From NCBI RefSeq assembly GCF_023544465.1, contig NZ_JALPVL010000006.1:372001-436000 (forward strand): a stretch of 64,000 nt of DNA, in the 5' to 3' direction. This document shows positions 16,144 through 25,664 of the stretch, one piece after another. Below the pieces are notes generated by a model, which saw only the letters and a program-made list of their open reading frames with translations, did not search any database and was not told the origin of the DNA. Positions within the stretch are counted from its first letter, which is position 1. Each line of letters begins with the position of its first letter. The position numbers and the translations under genes are program-made. The DNA comes from Paractinoplanes maris (GTDB taxonomy: Bacteria; Actinomycetota; Actinomycetes; Mycobacteriales; Micromonosporaceae).

Positions 16144-16920
16144 ATGCGCATCGGAGCCCATGTCGATCCCGCCGCACCGCTGGAGGAGGCCATCGCCCGC
16201 GGAGCCGAGGCGGTGCAGTTCTTCCTCACCGACCCGCAGGGTTACAAAACGCCCAAACCGCGCGAGGACGCCGCGGCGTTGCGAGAGTCCGAGGTGGACA
16301 TCTACATCCACGCGCCCTACATCGTGAATGTCGCCTCGCCCAACAACCGCATTCGCATCCCCAGCCGCAAGCTGCTGATGGCACACGCCAAGGCCGCCGC
16401 CGAGCTGGGTGCCAAGGGGCTGATCGTGCACGGCGGCCACGTCGGCCAGGGCGCCGACATCGCGACCGGCTTCGAGAATTGGCGTAAGGCCTTCGAGTAC
16501 GCGGAATCCGACGGCGGCCTGCCGCTGCCGATCCTGATCGAGAACACGGCCGGCGGCGACAACGCGTGCGCCCGCCGGTTCGACGACCTGGCCCGGCTGT
16601 GGGAGGCGGTGGGTTCGTTCGGCGCCGGCTTCTGCCTGGACACCTGCCACGCCTTCGCGGGTGGGGAAGACCTGGTCGGCATCGTCGACCGGGTCAAGGC
16701 GATCACCGGGCGCATCGACCTGGTCCACGCCAACGACTCCAAGGGCGGCTTCGACTCCGGGCAGGACAGGCACGACAACCTCGGCAATGGCAAGATCGAC
16801 CCGGAGCTCATCGTGGCCGCCATCCGAGCCGCCGGTGCGCCGGCCGTCGTCGAGACGCCGGGCGGCGCCGAAGGACAGACGGCCGACATCACGCTCCTGC
16901 GGGAGCGGACGGGCCGGTGA
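16144..16920 (+). CDS. nfo: Deoxyribonuclease IV (AP endonuclease family 2)
   Basis: This 258-residue TIM-barrel zinc enzyme cleaves DNA 5' of abasic sites in base excision repair. The start MRIGAHVDPAAPLEEAIARGAEAVQ is typical. Metal-site segments are visible: YIHAPYIVN, GLIVHGGH, ILIENTAGG, FCLDTCHAFAGG, VHANDSKGGFDSGQDRHDNLG and VVETPGG. These match the endonuclease IV His/Glu/Asp ligands in order. The next gene follows after 22 bases. Confidence 0.92.
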   Translation: MRIGAHVDPAAPLEEAIARGAEAVQFFLTDPQGYKTPKPREDAAALRESEVDIYIHAPYIVNVASPNNRIRIPSRKLLMAHAKAAAELGAKGLIVHGGHVGQGADIATGFENWRKAFEYAESDGGLPLPILIENTAGGDNACARRFDDLARLWEAVGSFGAGFCLDTCHAFAGGEDLVGIVDRVKAITGRIDLVHANDSKGGFDSGQDRHDNLGNGKIDPELIVAAIRAAGAPAVVETPGGAEGQTADITLLRERTGR

Positions 16921-16942
16921 CACGCCGCACGGGGAGAGGGTC

Positions 16943-19282
16943 ATGACCACCGAGCAGCCGAGGCAGTCCCCCGCCCCGCCGGCTCAGCGTCCCGCCGACT
17001 CGCTACGCCCGGCTGCCCCCGGCGAGAGTTGCACAACCGACAAGCGCCCCACCGGGCCCAGCACCCCCGCGCCCACCACGACCGGCACCGCAGCAGCGAC
17101 CGGCACCAGCGTCGCGACCAGCTCACCGGCAGCCGGCGTCAGCGCGCCCGCCGCCGGCACTGCTCCCGCTGCCCCCAGCGCCGGGAGCGGAGCCTCGACC
17201 GGAACCGGCGGGTTCGTGGACAAGGCTGAGCGACGACGGGGCTGGCTACGCCGACGCCGGGGTCCCGCGTCCGCGACACCGAGCACCACCACTGCGGGTC
17301 CGGGCGGCAGCAAGTCGCCCACCATCCCCGCTCAGGCCGGCCCCCCGGCCCAGGAGAGCACGCCGCCGGCGTCAACGCCCGGCCAGGCCGAGCAGACACC
17401 AGCTGGGCCATCGGCGTTGGGCTCGACCAAGACCGACCTACCCAAGATCGAGAGTCCACAGCAGACCGCGAAGCGCGCCGACCCCCTGCCGACCGAGCGG
17501 CCGCCGGGCACTCCGCCCGATCCGTGGACGGCATTCGCCGCCACCACCGAGCGACCGCCCGGCTGGTTCCGGCGTACCACCCGCCGGTTCCTGCGCTCGC
17601 TGATCCACGAGTACGCGCTGGTCGTCTATGTCGGCCTGCTCCTGGCCGCCGCGCTCACCTGGCCCACCCTGCGCTACCCGCTCCACACGCTCCCGCAGGA
17701 CATCTGGGACCCGTCCCGCCAGGCCTGGCAGGTCGCTTGGATCGGCCACGCCCTGCTGACCGACCCGACCCGCCTCTGGCAGTCCAATGCCTTCTACCCC
17801 CTGAGCGACAGCTTCGCGTTCGGCAACTCCCTGCTCGGCTACGCACCGTTCGGCATGATCGGCGAGGGCCCGCCGGCTGCCGTGCTCCGCTACAACATCC
17901 TCTTCGTGCTGGCCCACGCCCTGCTCGCCATCGGCGGTTACGCCCTGGTCCGGCAGCTCGGCGCCGGCCGCACCGGCGCCGCGGTGGCCGCCGTCGCGTT
18001 CGCCTACGCACCCTGGCGCCTCGCCCAGGAGGGTCACCTCGACATCATCTCGGCCGGCGGCATCCCGCTGGCCCTGGCGATGCTGGCCCGCGGCCACGGC
18101 TGGTCGCTGCGCCGGGGCCTGCGTCTCGAGCGACGCAGCGCCGCATGGGCCGCGGCCGGTTGGCTCGTGGCCACCTGGCAGATCAGCCTCGGCTATTCAC
18201 TGGGCGTTCCCTTCCTCTACGTGCTCGGCCTCATCCTGGTCGTGCTCGTCATCGGCGTGCCGATCCGCTGGCTCCGCCGACCGGCCGAGCGGCCGATCCT
18301 CGGCCCGCGCCTGCTGGTCGTCGACACGTTCGGCCCCCTCTTCCTGGCCGCGTTCAGCGGCCTCAACGCCATTCCGTATTTCCGGGTCCCCGACTCCGGA
18401 CCCGCCGGCACCGAGATCGCCTTCTTCTCACCGCCGTTGCGCAGCCTGCTGATCGGCCCGGCCGAGTCGCGCATCTGGGGCGTCCCGCACGAGGTGCCGC
18501 GCTCGTCGCTCGGCTGGCCGGCCGAGATGGGACTGCTACCCGGTTTTGTCCTCTATGCCCTCGCGCTGGCCGGCCTGGCGTTCTCGATCTGGACCCTGCG
18601 GCAGCGCCTCCTCCTGCTCGCCGCCCTGACCGTCACGATCATCCTGACGCTGGGCACGAACTTCTACGAGGGCCGCTGGAGTTACCTCCCCCTTTTCGGC
18701 CACCTCCCCGGGTCGTTGGGTCTGCGCATCCCGGGCCGGCTCATGGTCTGGGCCACGCTCTTGCTGGCGATCCTGGCCGCGGGCGCGGTGGCCGAATTCG
18801 TCCGCCGCGCCGAGCATCTCTCCGAGCAACGGATCCCGCCCTGGCCCGGCCCCTGGTTGCGGCTGGCCACCTTTGTGCCGCTGCTGCTGGTGCTGGCCGA
18901 GGGCTGGAACGCGACCGCGCACCCGGTGGCACCGGCGCAGCCCGCCGCGATGCGCACGGTCAGCGGCCCGATGCTGGTCTTGCCGACCACGGCCCTGACC
19001 GACCAGACCGTCATGCTCTGGTCGACCACCCGGTTCCAGCCCATGGCCAATGGCGCCGGCGGCTTCGGCGCGGCTCGCCAGGCCGAGTTGCGGGCCCGGG
19101 TCCGGACTTTCCCCGACGTCGCCAGCATCGAGTACCTGCGCTCTCTTCGCATCGACCGGGTCCTGCTGCTCCGCAGTGAGGCGGCCGGCACCCCGTGGGA
19201 ACGCGCCGGCGACATTCCGGTGGACGCTCTGGGTATCCGCCGCGAAGACCTGGATGACGCGGTCGTCTTCCACCTTCGGTGA
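16943..19282 (+). CDS. Polytopic membrane protein, GT-C glycosyltransferase-like
   Basis: The 779-residue protein starts at ATG 16943, just after GGGGAGAGGG. Residues 1-210 are a disordered Pro/Thr/Ala cytoplasmic tail. About ten membrane helices follow, with the first external loop carrying LPQDIWDPSRQAWQVAWIGHALL and LWQSNAFYPLSDSFAFGNSL. An acidic first loop followed by many helices is the layout of GT-C glycosyltransferases that use lipid-linked sugars; related actinobacterial proteins are annotated only as conserved membrane proteins. The soluble end (SGPMLVLPTTALTDQTVMLW...) lies outside by topology. Function is not established. It may be cotranscribed with nfo. Confidence 0.65.
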   Translation: MTTEQPRQSPAPPAQRPADSLRPAAPGESCTTDKRPTGPSTPAPTTTGTAAATGTSVATSSPAAGVSAPAAGTAPAAPSAGSGASTGTGGFVDKAERRRGWLRRRRGPASATPSTTTAGPGGSKSPTIPAQAGPPAQESTPPASTPGQAEQTPAGPSALGSTKTDLPKIESPQQTAKRADPLPTERPPGTPPDPWTAFAATTERPPGWFRRTTRRFLRSLIHEYALVVYVGLLLAAALTWPTLRYPLHTLPQDIWDPSRQAWQVAWIGHALLTDPTRLWQSNAFYPLSDSFAFGNSLLGYAPFGMIGEGPPAAVLRYNILFVLAHALLAIGGYALVRQLGAGRTGAAVAAVAFAYAPWRLAQEGHLDIISAGGIPLALAMLARGHGWSLRRGLRLERRSAAWAAAGWLVATWQISLGYSLGVPFLYVLGLILVVLVIGVPIRWLRRPAERPILGPRLLVVDTFGPLFLAAFSGLNAIPYFRVPDSGPAGTEIAFFSPPLRSLLIGPAESRIWGVPHEVPRSSLGWPAEMGLLPGFVLYALALAGLAFSIWTLRQRLLLLAALTVTIILTLGTNFYEGRWSYLPLFGHLPGSLGLRIPGRLMVWATLLLAILAAGAVAEFVRRAEHLSEQRIPPWPGPWLRLATFVPLLLVLAEGWNATAHPVAPAQPAAMRTVSGPMLVLPTTALTDQTVMLWSTTRFQPMANGAGGFGAARQAELRARVRTFPDVASIEYLRSLRIDRVLLLRSEAAGTPWERAGDIPVDALGIRREDLDDAVVFHLR

Positions 19283-19322
19283 GGTCATCGATGGTGCGAA
19301 GCGGTGTGCCATGATCGCAGGC

Positions 19323-19904
19323 ATGTCGGACGTGGAGCGAGACATCGACGTGTTCGAACGGCTGCGAGCCTCTTGGCTGAGTCACCGGTCGCCCATCGTG
19401 GACCACCTGCGGGCCGGGTTGACCACGGAGGAACTGGACGCTGTCGAGGCGTCCAGCGGCCTGGTCCTGCCGGTCGAGATGCGACTGTGGTGGGGCTGGC
19501 ACAACGGTGTGGAGCCGGACGTCCCCGGCACTCGATTGGGGGCCGGGCCCTGGGATCTGCTGTCGCTGGCGGACGCGCTGAAGTACCGGGCGCGGTTGAT
19601 CACGCTGACCGAGGAGTTCGAGGAGGACGACGAAGTCCGCTGGCTGCCGGAGTGGCTCCCGGTGGTGCGCTACGACAGCTCTTACCTGTTCGTCACGTGC
19701 GGGGAACCCCGGACCGGCCACTCGGAGGTCCGCCGCTGGGACGACGTGCCGGACGATCCGTACACCGTTCAATCGCCGTCCTGGACTGCCGCGGTGACGG
19801 TCTTCGCCGAACAGCTGGAAAGCGGCGACTACACCTACTCGACTGAGGAAAGTCGCTGGTACGGCCCGGCCCGCCGACCGGCCGGCGTCGCCCGGCTGCT
19901 GTGA
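19323..19904 (+). CDS. SMI1/KNR4 (SUKH) family protein
   Basis: The 193-residue protein has the SUKH signature: LTTEELDAVEASSGLVLPVEMRLWWGWHNGV in residues 35-65, then GPWDLLSLADAL, and WLPVVRYDSSYLFVTCGEP in the core. SUKH proteins often act as immunity proteins against contact-dependent or secreted nuclease toxins. No toxin gene is adjacent, so this is an orphan; the nearest toxin locus is 12 kb away. Another in-frame ATG lies at 19311. Neither start has a convincing ribosome site. Confidence 0.75.
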   Translation: MSDVERDIDVFERLRASWLSHRSPIVDHLRAGLTTEELDAVEASSGLVLPVEMRLWWGWHNGVEPDVPGTRLGAGPWDLLSLADALKYRARLITLTEEFEEDDEVRWLPEWLPVVRYDSSYLFVTCGEPRTGHSEVRRWDDVPDDPYTVQSPSWTAAVTVFAEQLESGDYTYSTEESRWYGPARRPAGVARLL

Positions 19905-19908
19905 CCGC

Positions 19909-19938
19909 CGGGCGGCCGGAGTTGCCTCCGGCCGCCCG
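19909..19938. terminator. Bidirectional terminator
   Basis: A perfect 13-bp stem (CGGGCGGCCGGAG with CTCCGGCCGCCCG) and a TTGC loop sit between the convergent SUKH gene and the large secreted-protein gene. Confidence 0.75.
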
Positions 19939-19946
19939 AACCCGGA

Positions 19947-22900
19947 TCAGCAGACGTAGAAGGTCTTGTTGGTCTTCTGGACGTCAGCCACCAGGGGAAT
20001 CGTCAGCCACGGGGTGCCGTTCTTGCTCAGTTCGGGGGTGAATCCCGACTGCACCGGCCGCACGTCCCAGACGGCGGTGGTGAAGTTGCACCCCGCCTTC
20101 CGGTACATACCACCGAGCAGCGCACCTTCTTGACCGTTCTCCCCAGCGTCGATCAGCCTCAGCTGAGTGCTGATCGGCTGATTCTCGCCTCCCGTGTAGT
20201 GCGCCCATGAGACGCCCTGCTCGGCGGAGTAGAACGGGAACTCGTCACATTCCTGATCCTCGCCGTTCGGCCCCTTGGGCCGGGGCTTCGGGCAAGCAGT
20301 CTGCCCGAAGCGCGCCTCCTCCAGCCATCCGCGCGTCCAGCTCTTATCCTTCTCCTCGTTGCTGGCGTAGTTCTGGACAACCCACGCCGGGTAACGCTTG
20401 AGGCCCGCGTCATCGTTGCGAGCCGCACTGGCGGCGTCGGCCAGCGAGGGAAAGAAGAGGGCGATGTTCATGCACGGATCGTCGAACATGCCGCCGCGCC
20501 GGGTCAGGTCGAGGCAACGCTGGGCGGCATCGTCGGCCTGGGCGTCGGTGATGGTCCAGCGCTCGCCCTTGCGCGTGTCGACGTAATTGATGATCCGTTG
20601 TTTGATCGCCGAGCGTGAACTGTCGCCCCGCAGCACCGAGTTGACCATGGATGCGAGCTGCCGCTGCCCGACGTCGTTCGGGTGCCACGAGCCGGAACCC
20701 GGGTCGGAGTCACCGCTGCCGTCCTCGGACTTGCCGAGCACCGCCTCGCTCCATCGGGTGTCGTCCGTTCCGTCGAGGACGTTCTGGCAGGCCCAGTGCT
20801 TGCCGCCGTCGCTGATCAGCCGCCACTTCAGCGTCGAGTTGACGTATCGGATGTCCATGCCCTCGTCGTGCACCTCGGAGACCGCCTTCATGGTGGCGGC
20901 GGTGAGGTGGTGGGTCAGCTCGTTCAGGAAGATCTGGGTCGGACCGCTCATCTTCCAGCACGTGCCGTTCGGCTCCTCGTCCGGACGCATCTGCGGATAA
21001 CCGACCACGACGATCTTCGCGTTCGGTGCTCGCGTGTGAATCGCCCGGTATGTCGCCTTGAGCTTGGCGGGAAGCCAGTCCCGGATCAGCTTGGTCTCGT
21101 ATGTGCGAAGCGGCTCCGGGTCGACTTTGTTGTTGCTGCGGGTCAGCTTGTAGTCATTGAGCTCGCAGCCGTCGGCGAAAGTCAGAATGCAGCCGCGAAG
21201 GACCTCGGCGAACCGGGCGTCGTTGCCACCGATGGAGATCGTCACGTGGGTGGTGTCCACGTCCAGGTATCCCTGATCGACCTGGGTCAGCTCGCCGTGC
21301 TGGAAGCTCCTCGACCCCCAGTCGGTGTGCCCGCCGGTGTCGCTGGCCGCGGGCGGGTTGTTGACCGCTTCGGTGGCGACGCCGGTGGTCCGGGCACCGG
21401 AGCAGGCGATCAGAGCGAACGACGCCTGACCCTTCGCCGCCTGCTGCTCGATCGTGTCGGCCGCGCCGGGGAGCTTGACCAGACGCGGGTAGGCGCCGTT
21501 GGTCGACCGGTGGCAGGCATTGCTGTCGGTCGGGCCTCCGTTGGTCCGCTTCAGGTCACTGTTGCGGTCGTACGGAGCAGTCCCCTCACCGGAGGAGTAC
21601 GAGTCGCCGAGCGCCACGAACTGGGCCGCGGGCTTGGACGTCGGGGTGAACGCCACCGCGTCGAAGATGATGCTGTCACTGCCCGTCCCGTCCGCGGTCT
21701 CGTTGGTCAGCGACACGCTGGCCCGGCCGTTGAGCGGGAAGACGCCGAGGTCGATCCAGCGGTTCTGTTGCCATGCCTGGTTCACCACCCGGTACCGCGT
21801 CTGCCCGTTGCCCAGGTTGATCACGTATTTCGCCTGGGCGCTCCAAGCACCGTGGTCGGGGACGGAGACCTGGATCCGGGTCCAGCCGGTCCTGGCCGCA
21901 GCCAGCTTCCACGTGCCGGTGACCTTCAACTTTCCACCGAGATGGCCGGGCTCGCGGGTGTGGGCTCGCCACATGTGTGCCCCGAGTCCCGCGCCGATCT
22001 GATGGACGTCGACCTTCGATGGGTAGAGCCCCTTGGCATCGGATGCGAAGTCGAAGGAGAAGTCGCCGCCCTCCGTCCAGTCCCGGGCACAGGGACGGAC
22101 GTCCGGAACCGACTTCTTGATGTTGTCGATGACCAGGGCGCCGGACAGCAGGCCGGCCGTGTCGCACTTCGGCGGGAAGCTGACTCCGTCCTCCTGGTAG
22201 GCGTACCCGGGGTCGAAGCGCAGGATCTCGTAACCGCAGGTGGTACAGGGCTTGCCGACCGTCCCCTTCCAGGCCACCGGCTCGTGGTACCAGCACCTCA
22301 GGTCGTACAGGCCCTTGTCGTTCTTGTGCAGGCACGGCCCGGCCGGCTCGTTGGCGACGTCCGGGTCGTCAGGCTTGACCGACGCGTTCGGGTCGCAGTT
22401 GTTCGACGCGTTGCAGAACGTGGCCCGGTCCGGCTTGACCCGGATCCGGTCGTCGGTGGCCGTCCACCAGGCGGGGCGGTAACCGGCCACATCCGTGGTC
22501 GGCGACTCGGTCGCGGTGATCGGATGCCCGGCCCAGCCGAGCACCTTCTCGGGGTACGGCCATTTCTGCGGTGTCCGGGCGTCGTCGTAGGTGTACTCGA
22601 GGAACGCCCGGCGTTGCGGGTCGAACCGCGGGTTGATCGGGTTGTTCAGCCAGCCGACGCCCCACGGCGATCCGTCAGCCTTGTTGGGATACATCCCGGA
22701 GTTGTAGGCCCAGAGAGCAAAGAACCAGTTCTCCAGGTGCCCCGGATCGGCGTTGTGCACGCGCAGGCCGGCGTTGTAGGTCTGGTTCCACTTGTCCTGG
22801 ATGATCCGCGCACCGGCCGCGACGTTGGCCGCGAAGTCCAGGGCGATCGCGCGCTGGATGTTGTAGTCCAGCGACGTCTCGACCTTGTTGCCGGCATCGT

Positions 22901-24662
22901 CGGTCTTCTCCCGGCCGGCCAGGCGCATCCCGTCGGTGACCTGAGTGAGGCCGTAACCGCAGTCGGCGTCCGCCCAGATGATGTCCCAGTCGTCGCCCTC
23001 GTCGCTGTTGTAGATGTCGCGACCGTAGAAGTTGCCGATCAACGGATTGGCCGTCACTCCGGGCAGCGCGTAACGGGCCGCCTGCCACATGTTGGACTCC
23101 TGAGCGATGATGCCGAGCAGGATCTGCGGCGGCACCTTCCCTCCGGTGACCAGCTCCACGCGCGGGAAGTACTGCCGCAACGTGTACTCGGGCATGCCGA
23201 GGTTCTTCCAGTTCGCCGGCCGCTTGAAGTCCAGCGCGCCGGTGACCACCTGGTCGACCGCCCATTCCACCTGACGGGGCTTCGGCTGGATCGCCTGGTT
23301 CTTGGGGTCGTTGCGCGGAACCGAGCAGTATCGCTCGTCGGTTCCCTCGGACACCTCGGACGGTGAGCCGGCCGCCGCGGCCACCCGCGCTCGCGGTGCC
23401 GCATTCCCCAGCGCGGGGCTCGGATCACGACCGTCGCCCGGGGCGGTTCCGGTCTCGTCGGCGACGACGTCGAACTGCACTGCCGATCCGGTCGCCGGCA
23501 CCTTCGCGTCGATGCGTACGGTCTCGGCGGCCGCCGGATCGGCCGGACGCAGCCGGGGATCCTCGGCGCCGGCCGAGCGCACCCGGGTCAGTGCCAGCTC
23601 GCCGGTGGCCGAGATCTCGCTGTTCGCAGGCACCTCGATGCGGCGCACCGCGGAGGGCAGGGGAGCGATGTCGGTGACCGTGCCGGTCAGGAACGACCGG
23701 CCCCCGGATCCGCGGGCCAGGCCGAGATCGGCCGGTGCGCCTTCGGCAAGGCGGGCCGGCTGCGCGCCGCTTCGCCGTGGCAGCCGCTTGACCCGTACGC
23801 GATCCTTGGTGCTGTCTATGAAGGTCACGTTTCCGGAACCGTCGGGGACGAGCCGGAACGGAACACCATCGGTGTCCGCCAGTCGTTTGACCGTGGCCGG
23901 TGATTTGGCCTTGCGGGCGACCTCGACCAGACCGCTGCCACCGGCCGCGACAATCTTGTCGCCGACCGGGACCGGCGAGCTGAGCTCGGTGTCGAGCTGG
24001 ATCGGTTCGGACAGCTTGCCCTTCGCCGCGTCGAGCGTGTACATCCGGCTCTGCACCGGCTTGCTCGGGTCGTCGACGCGCTCGCCCCCGTACTGGCTGA
24101 GGACCGCGGTCTCACCGGCCCCGCATCCCGGGTTGTAGTAGGCGAGGGACGTCTGCACGTTCAGTTTCGTGACAGCGCCGGTCTTGAGGTCGACCGTGGC
24201 GGTGAACCCGCCCCGGTCGAACAGGTCGGCCTTGTTGGTGAACGTGCGAGGCGCATAGACGACGACCAGCCGCCGGCCGGAGCCGGTGAGGCAGGCGTTG
24301 CCGATCCAGGCGTCGGCCTCGAACCCCGGTTCGGCCAGAGTGGCGATGTTTTCCCAGCTGTAGCCGCTGCGGGCGGTTGCCGCCAGGACGTGGAACCCGT
24401 CCGCGTCGCCGTTGACGGTCCAGGCGACGTCCGCGGACTTGCGCCAACCCGCGGGCAATACCTTGTCGCGTCGGCGGGGGTCCACGGTGTGTCTGTCCGG
24501 ATCCCCGGCCTGGTCAACTGCCAGAGCAGGGTCGGGCGGGGCGGTGGGATTGGCGGGTGGCGCGGCAGAGGCGGGGGGAACAGTGAGAACGGTTCCGATC
24601 AGGCTTAGTGCCAGTGCGGTGATCGCCGCACGGCGTAGCCGCCCCGTGTGATTGGGATGCAT
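19947..24662 (-). CDS. Secreted multidomain protein: lysozyme-like, golvesin-type, SGNH hydrolase, NucA/NucB-like
   Basis: The 1571-residue protein starts at ATG 24662 after GGAAGG; an upstream open extension lacks a ribosome site. A signal peptide (AAITALALSLIGTVL...ASA) covers residues 1-35. Residues 60-440 look like a beta-rich propeller-type region. Residues 480-720 are lysozyme/SLT-like with Glu522 in IIAQESNMW and GYGLTQVTDGM. Residues 870-1010 resemble the golvesin/Xly carbohydrate-binding type (WTRIQVSVPDHGAWS, WIDLGVFPLNGRASVSL). Residues 1015-1340 form an SGNH hydrolase: GDSYSSGEG (Ser1021), SIGGND (Asn1147) and a WHPNDVGQ His block. The C-terminus has CDEFPF (from Cys1472), QEGALLGGMY and WLTIP, as in NucA/NucB deoxyribonucleases. 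It probably acts outside the cell on wall, esters and DNA; this is inferred from domains alone. Confidence 0.82.
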   Translation of the reverse strand: MHPNHTGRLRRAAITALALSLIGTVLTVPPASAAPPANPTAPPDPALAVDQAGDPDRHTVDPRRRDKVLPAGWRKSADVAWTVNGDADGFHVLAATARSGYSWENIATLAEPGFEADAWIGNACLTGSGRRLVVVYAPRTFTNKADLFDRGGFTATVDLKTGAVTKLNVQTSLAYYNPGCGAGETAVLSQYGGERVDDPSKPVQSRMYTLDAAKGKLSEPIQLDTELSSPVPVGDKIVAAGGSGLVEVARKAKSPATVKRLADTDGVPFRLVPDGSGNVTFIDSTKDRVRVKRLPRRSGAQPARLAEGAPADLGLARGSGGRSFLTGTVTDIAPLPSAVRRIEVPANSEISATGELALTRVRSAGAEDPRLRPADPAAAETVRIDAKVPATGSAVQFDVVADETGTAPGDGRDPSPALGNAAPRARVAAAAGSPSEVSEGTDERYCSVPRNDPKNQAIQPKPRQVEWAVDQVVTGALDFKRPANWKNLGMPEYTLRQYFPRVELVTGGKVPPQILLGIIAQESNMWQAARYALPGVTANPLIGNFYGRDIYNSDEGDDWDIIWADADCGYGLTQVTDGMRLAGREKTDDAGNKVETSLDYNIQRAIALDFAANVAAGARIIQDKWNQTYNAGLRVHNADPGHLENWFFALWAYNSGMYPNKADGSPWGVGWLNNPINPRFDPQRRAFLEYTYDDARTPQKWPYPEKVLGWAGHPITATESPTTDVAGYRPAWWTATDDRIRVKPDRATFCNASNNCDPNASVKPDDPDVANEPAGPCLHKNDKGLYDLRCWYHEPVAWKGTVGKPCTTCGYEILRFDPGYAYQEDGVSFPPKCDTAGLLSGALVIDNIKKSVPDVRPCARDWTEGGDFSFDFASDAKGLYPSKVDVHQIGAGLGAHMWRAHTREPGHLGGKLKVTGTWKLAAARTGWTRIQVSVPDHGAWSAQAKYVINLGNGQTRYRVVNQAWQQNRWIDLGVFPLNGRASVSLTNETADGTGSDSIIFDAVAFTPTSKPAAQFVALGDSYSSGEGTAPYDRNSDLKRTNGGPTDSNACHRSTNGAYPRLVKLPGAADTIEQQAAKGQASFALIACSGARTTGVATEAVNNPPAASDTGGHTDWGSRSFQHGELTQVDQGYLDVDTTHVTISIGGNDARFAEVLRGCILTFADGCELNDYKLTRSNNKVDPEPLRTYETKLIRDWLPAKLKATYRAIHTRAPNAKIVVVGYPQMRPDEEPNGTCWKMSGPTQIFLNELTHHLTAATMKAVSEVHDEGMDIRYVNSTLKWRLISDGGKHWACQNVLDGTDDTRWSEAVLGKSEDGSGDSDPGSGSWHPNDVGQRQLASMVNSVLRGDSSRSAIKQRIINYVDTRKGERWTITDAQADDAAQRCLDLTRRGGMFDDPCMNIALFFPSLADAASAARNDDAGLKRYPAWVVQNYASNEEKDKSWTRGWLEEARFGQTACPKPRPKGPNGEDQECDEFPFYSAEQGVSWAHYTGGENQPISTQLRLIDAGENGQEGALLGGMYRKAGCNFTTAVWDVRPVQSGFTPELSKNGTPWLTIPLVADVQKTNKTFYVC

Positions 24663-25160
24663 GGATCCTTCCAGGGTCGCCAGGACGTGCCGGCCGCACG
24701 TCCGAGGTAGTCGGCTCGCTGCGATCGGAACGGCGTCGATCAGCCCTGACGCGCGCAAAAACCCTATTCATGCGAGACGATGTGGATGGTCGTATCGCGA
24801 AGAGCCGAAGCACAATAGATTTAAGGCACCGCTTAATCTTTGGGTGCGAATGCCTTCATCAGCGGGGATATCGGCCGCACCATAGTGCCATTCACCTGCG
24901 GCAATACCCAGCGACCCGCACGGGAGGCCGGCACCGGCGCGCGGGCCAGGTGAGAGCGGTATAGCGCCGGTGGGGCCGGTCATGTATGGTCCGTTTGCGC
25001 AGACGGTCGGCGAGATCGACGGCGCGCAGAAATCGCTTATCCGGCGAGAGCTATGGCCGGGGCGCTTCTTTTCAATTCATTCTTTCGTCGAAGCCAATGG
25101 CGGCTGAAACGCCGCTGCGGCCGCATGCCCGAATACTTATTGATGGCAGATGGGATTGTA
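24663..25160. other. Divergent intergenic region with near-palindrome
   Basis: About 500 bases without a gene lie between the large secreted protein (leftward) and the DUF2690 protein (rightward). The central part is unusually A/T-rich for this genome. At 24817-24839 AGATTTAAG and CTTAATCT pair around a 6-base centre with one bulged T, a possible regulator site shared by two genes for exported proteins. No riboswitch core (such as the ydaO c-di-AMP motif) was recognised. Confidence 0.35.
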
Positions 25161-25637
25161 ATGATCAACATCAAGAAGAGGTCAACTGTCGTGATGGCCG
25201 GCGCCGTGACGGCCCTGCTCGGGTCGGCACTGTTCGCCGGCCCGGCGGCCGCGGCGGCCGGTGGATGCGGCTCCGTCTGCGACGGCAAGAACCCTCAGAA
25301 CTACGTCTACCAGGGCCCGGGCGGTCCGTCCCAGTGGGTGACCTGTCAGGCCGACGCGTACACCAAGTACACCGCCGGGAAGTCCGGGCACGCGGGTTAC
25401 GTCGAACTCCGCTACAGCCCGGCCTGCCGGACCGCGTGGGCGAAGACGAACACGCTGAACACCGTGATCCACGTCTACAGCTACAACAGCAACGGTTCCG
25501 AGCGCCGGCACGAAGACCAGGTGACCAACAGCTCGGTGAAGTACACCGTCATGGTCAACGACGCCGGCTACACCGCCAAGGCCTGCGCGACCGTACCCGC
25601 CTCCGGTGGCGACATGCTGTGCACGAAGAAGTTCTGA
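25161..25637 (+). CDS. Secreted DUF2690 protein
   Basis: This small exported protein has 158 residues. The signal peptide is MINIKKRSTVVMAGAVTALL... ending at AAAA near residue 33. The mature part has CGSVCDGKNPQNYV, a DA-x-T-like core, and GYVELRYSPACRTAWAK, the hallmark of DUF2690. Four to six cysteines suggest disulfides. DUF2690 has no established function. ATG 25161 was preferred to 25143 because it gives a normal signal peptide. The gene diverges from the large secreted protein. Confidence 0.8.
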   Translation: MINIKKRSTVVMAGAVTALLGSALFAGPAAAAAGGCGSVCDGKNPQNYVYQGPGGPSQWVTCQADAYTKYTAGKSGHAGYVELRYSPACRTAWAKTNTLNTVIHVYSYNSNGSERRHEDQVTNSSVKYTVMVNDAGYTAKACATVPASGGDMLCTKKF

Positions 25638-25664
25638 TCACGGCCGCGTAGCCGGCCATCCCGT

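Noticed and set aside
24663..25160. c-di-AMP (ydaO) riboswitch before the secreted hydrolase gene
   Set aside because: The conserved core sequences of that riboswitch were not found on either strand.
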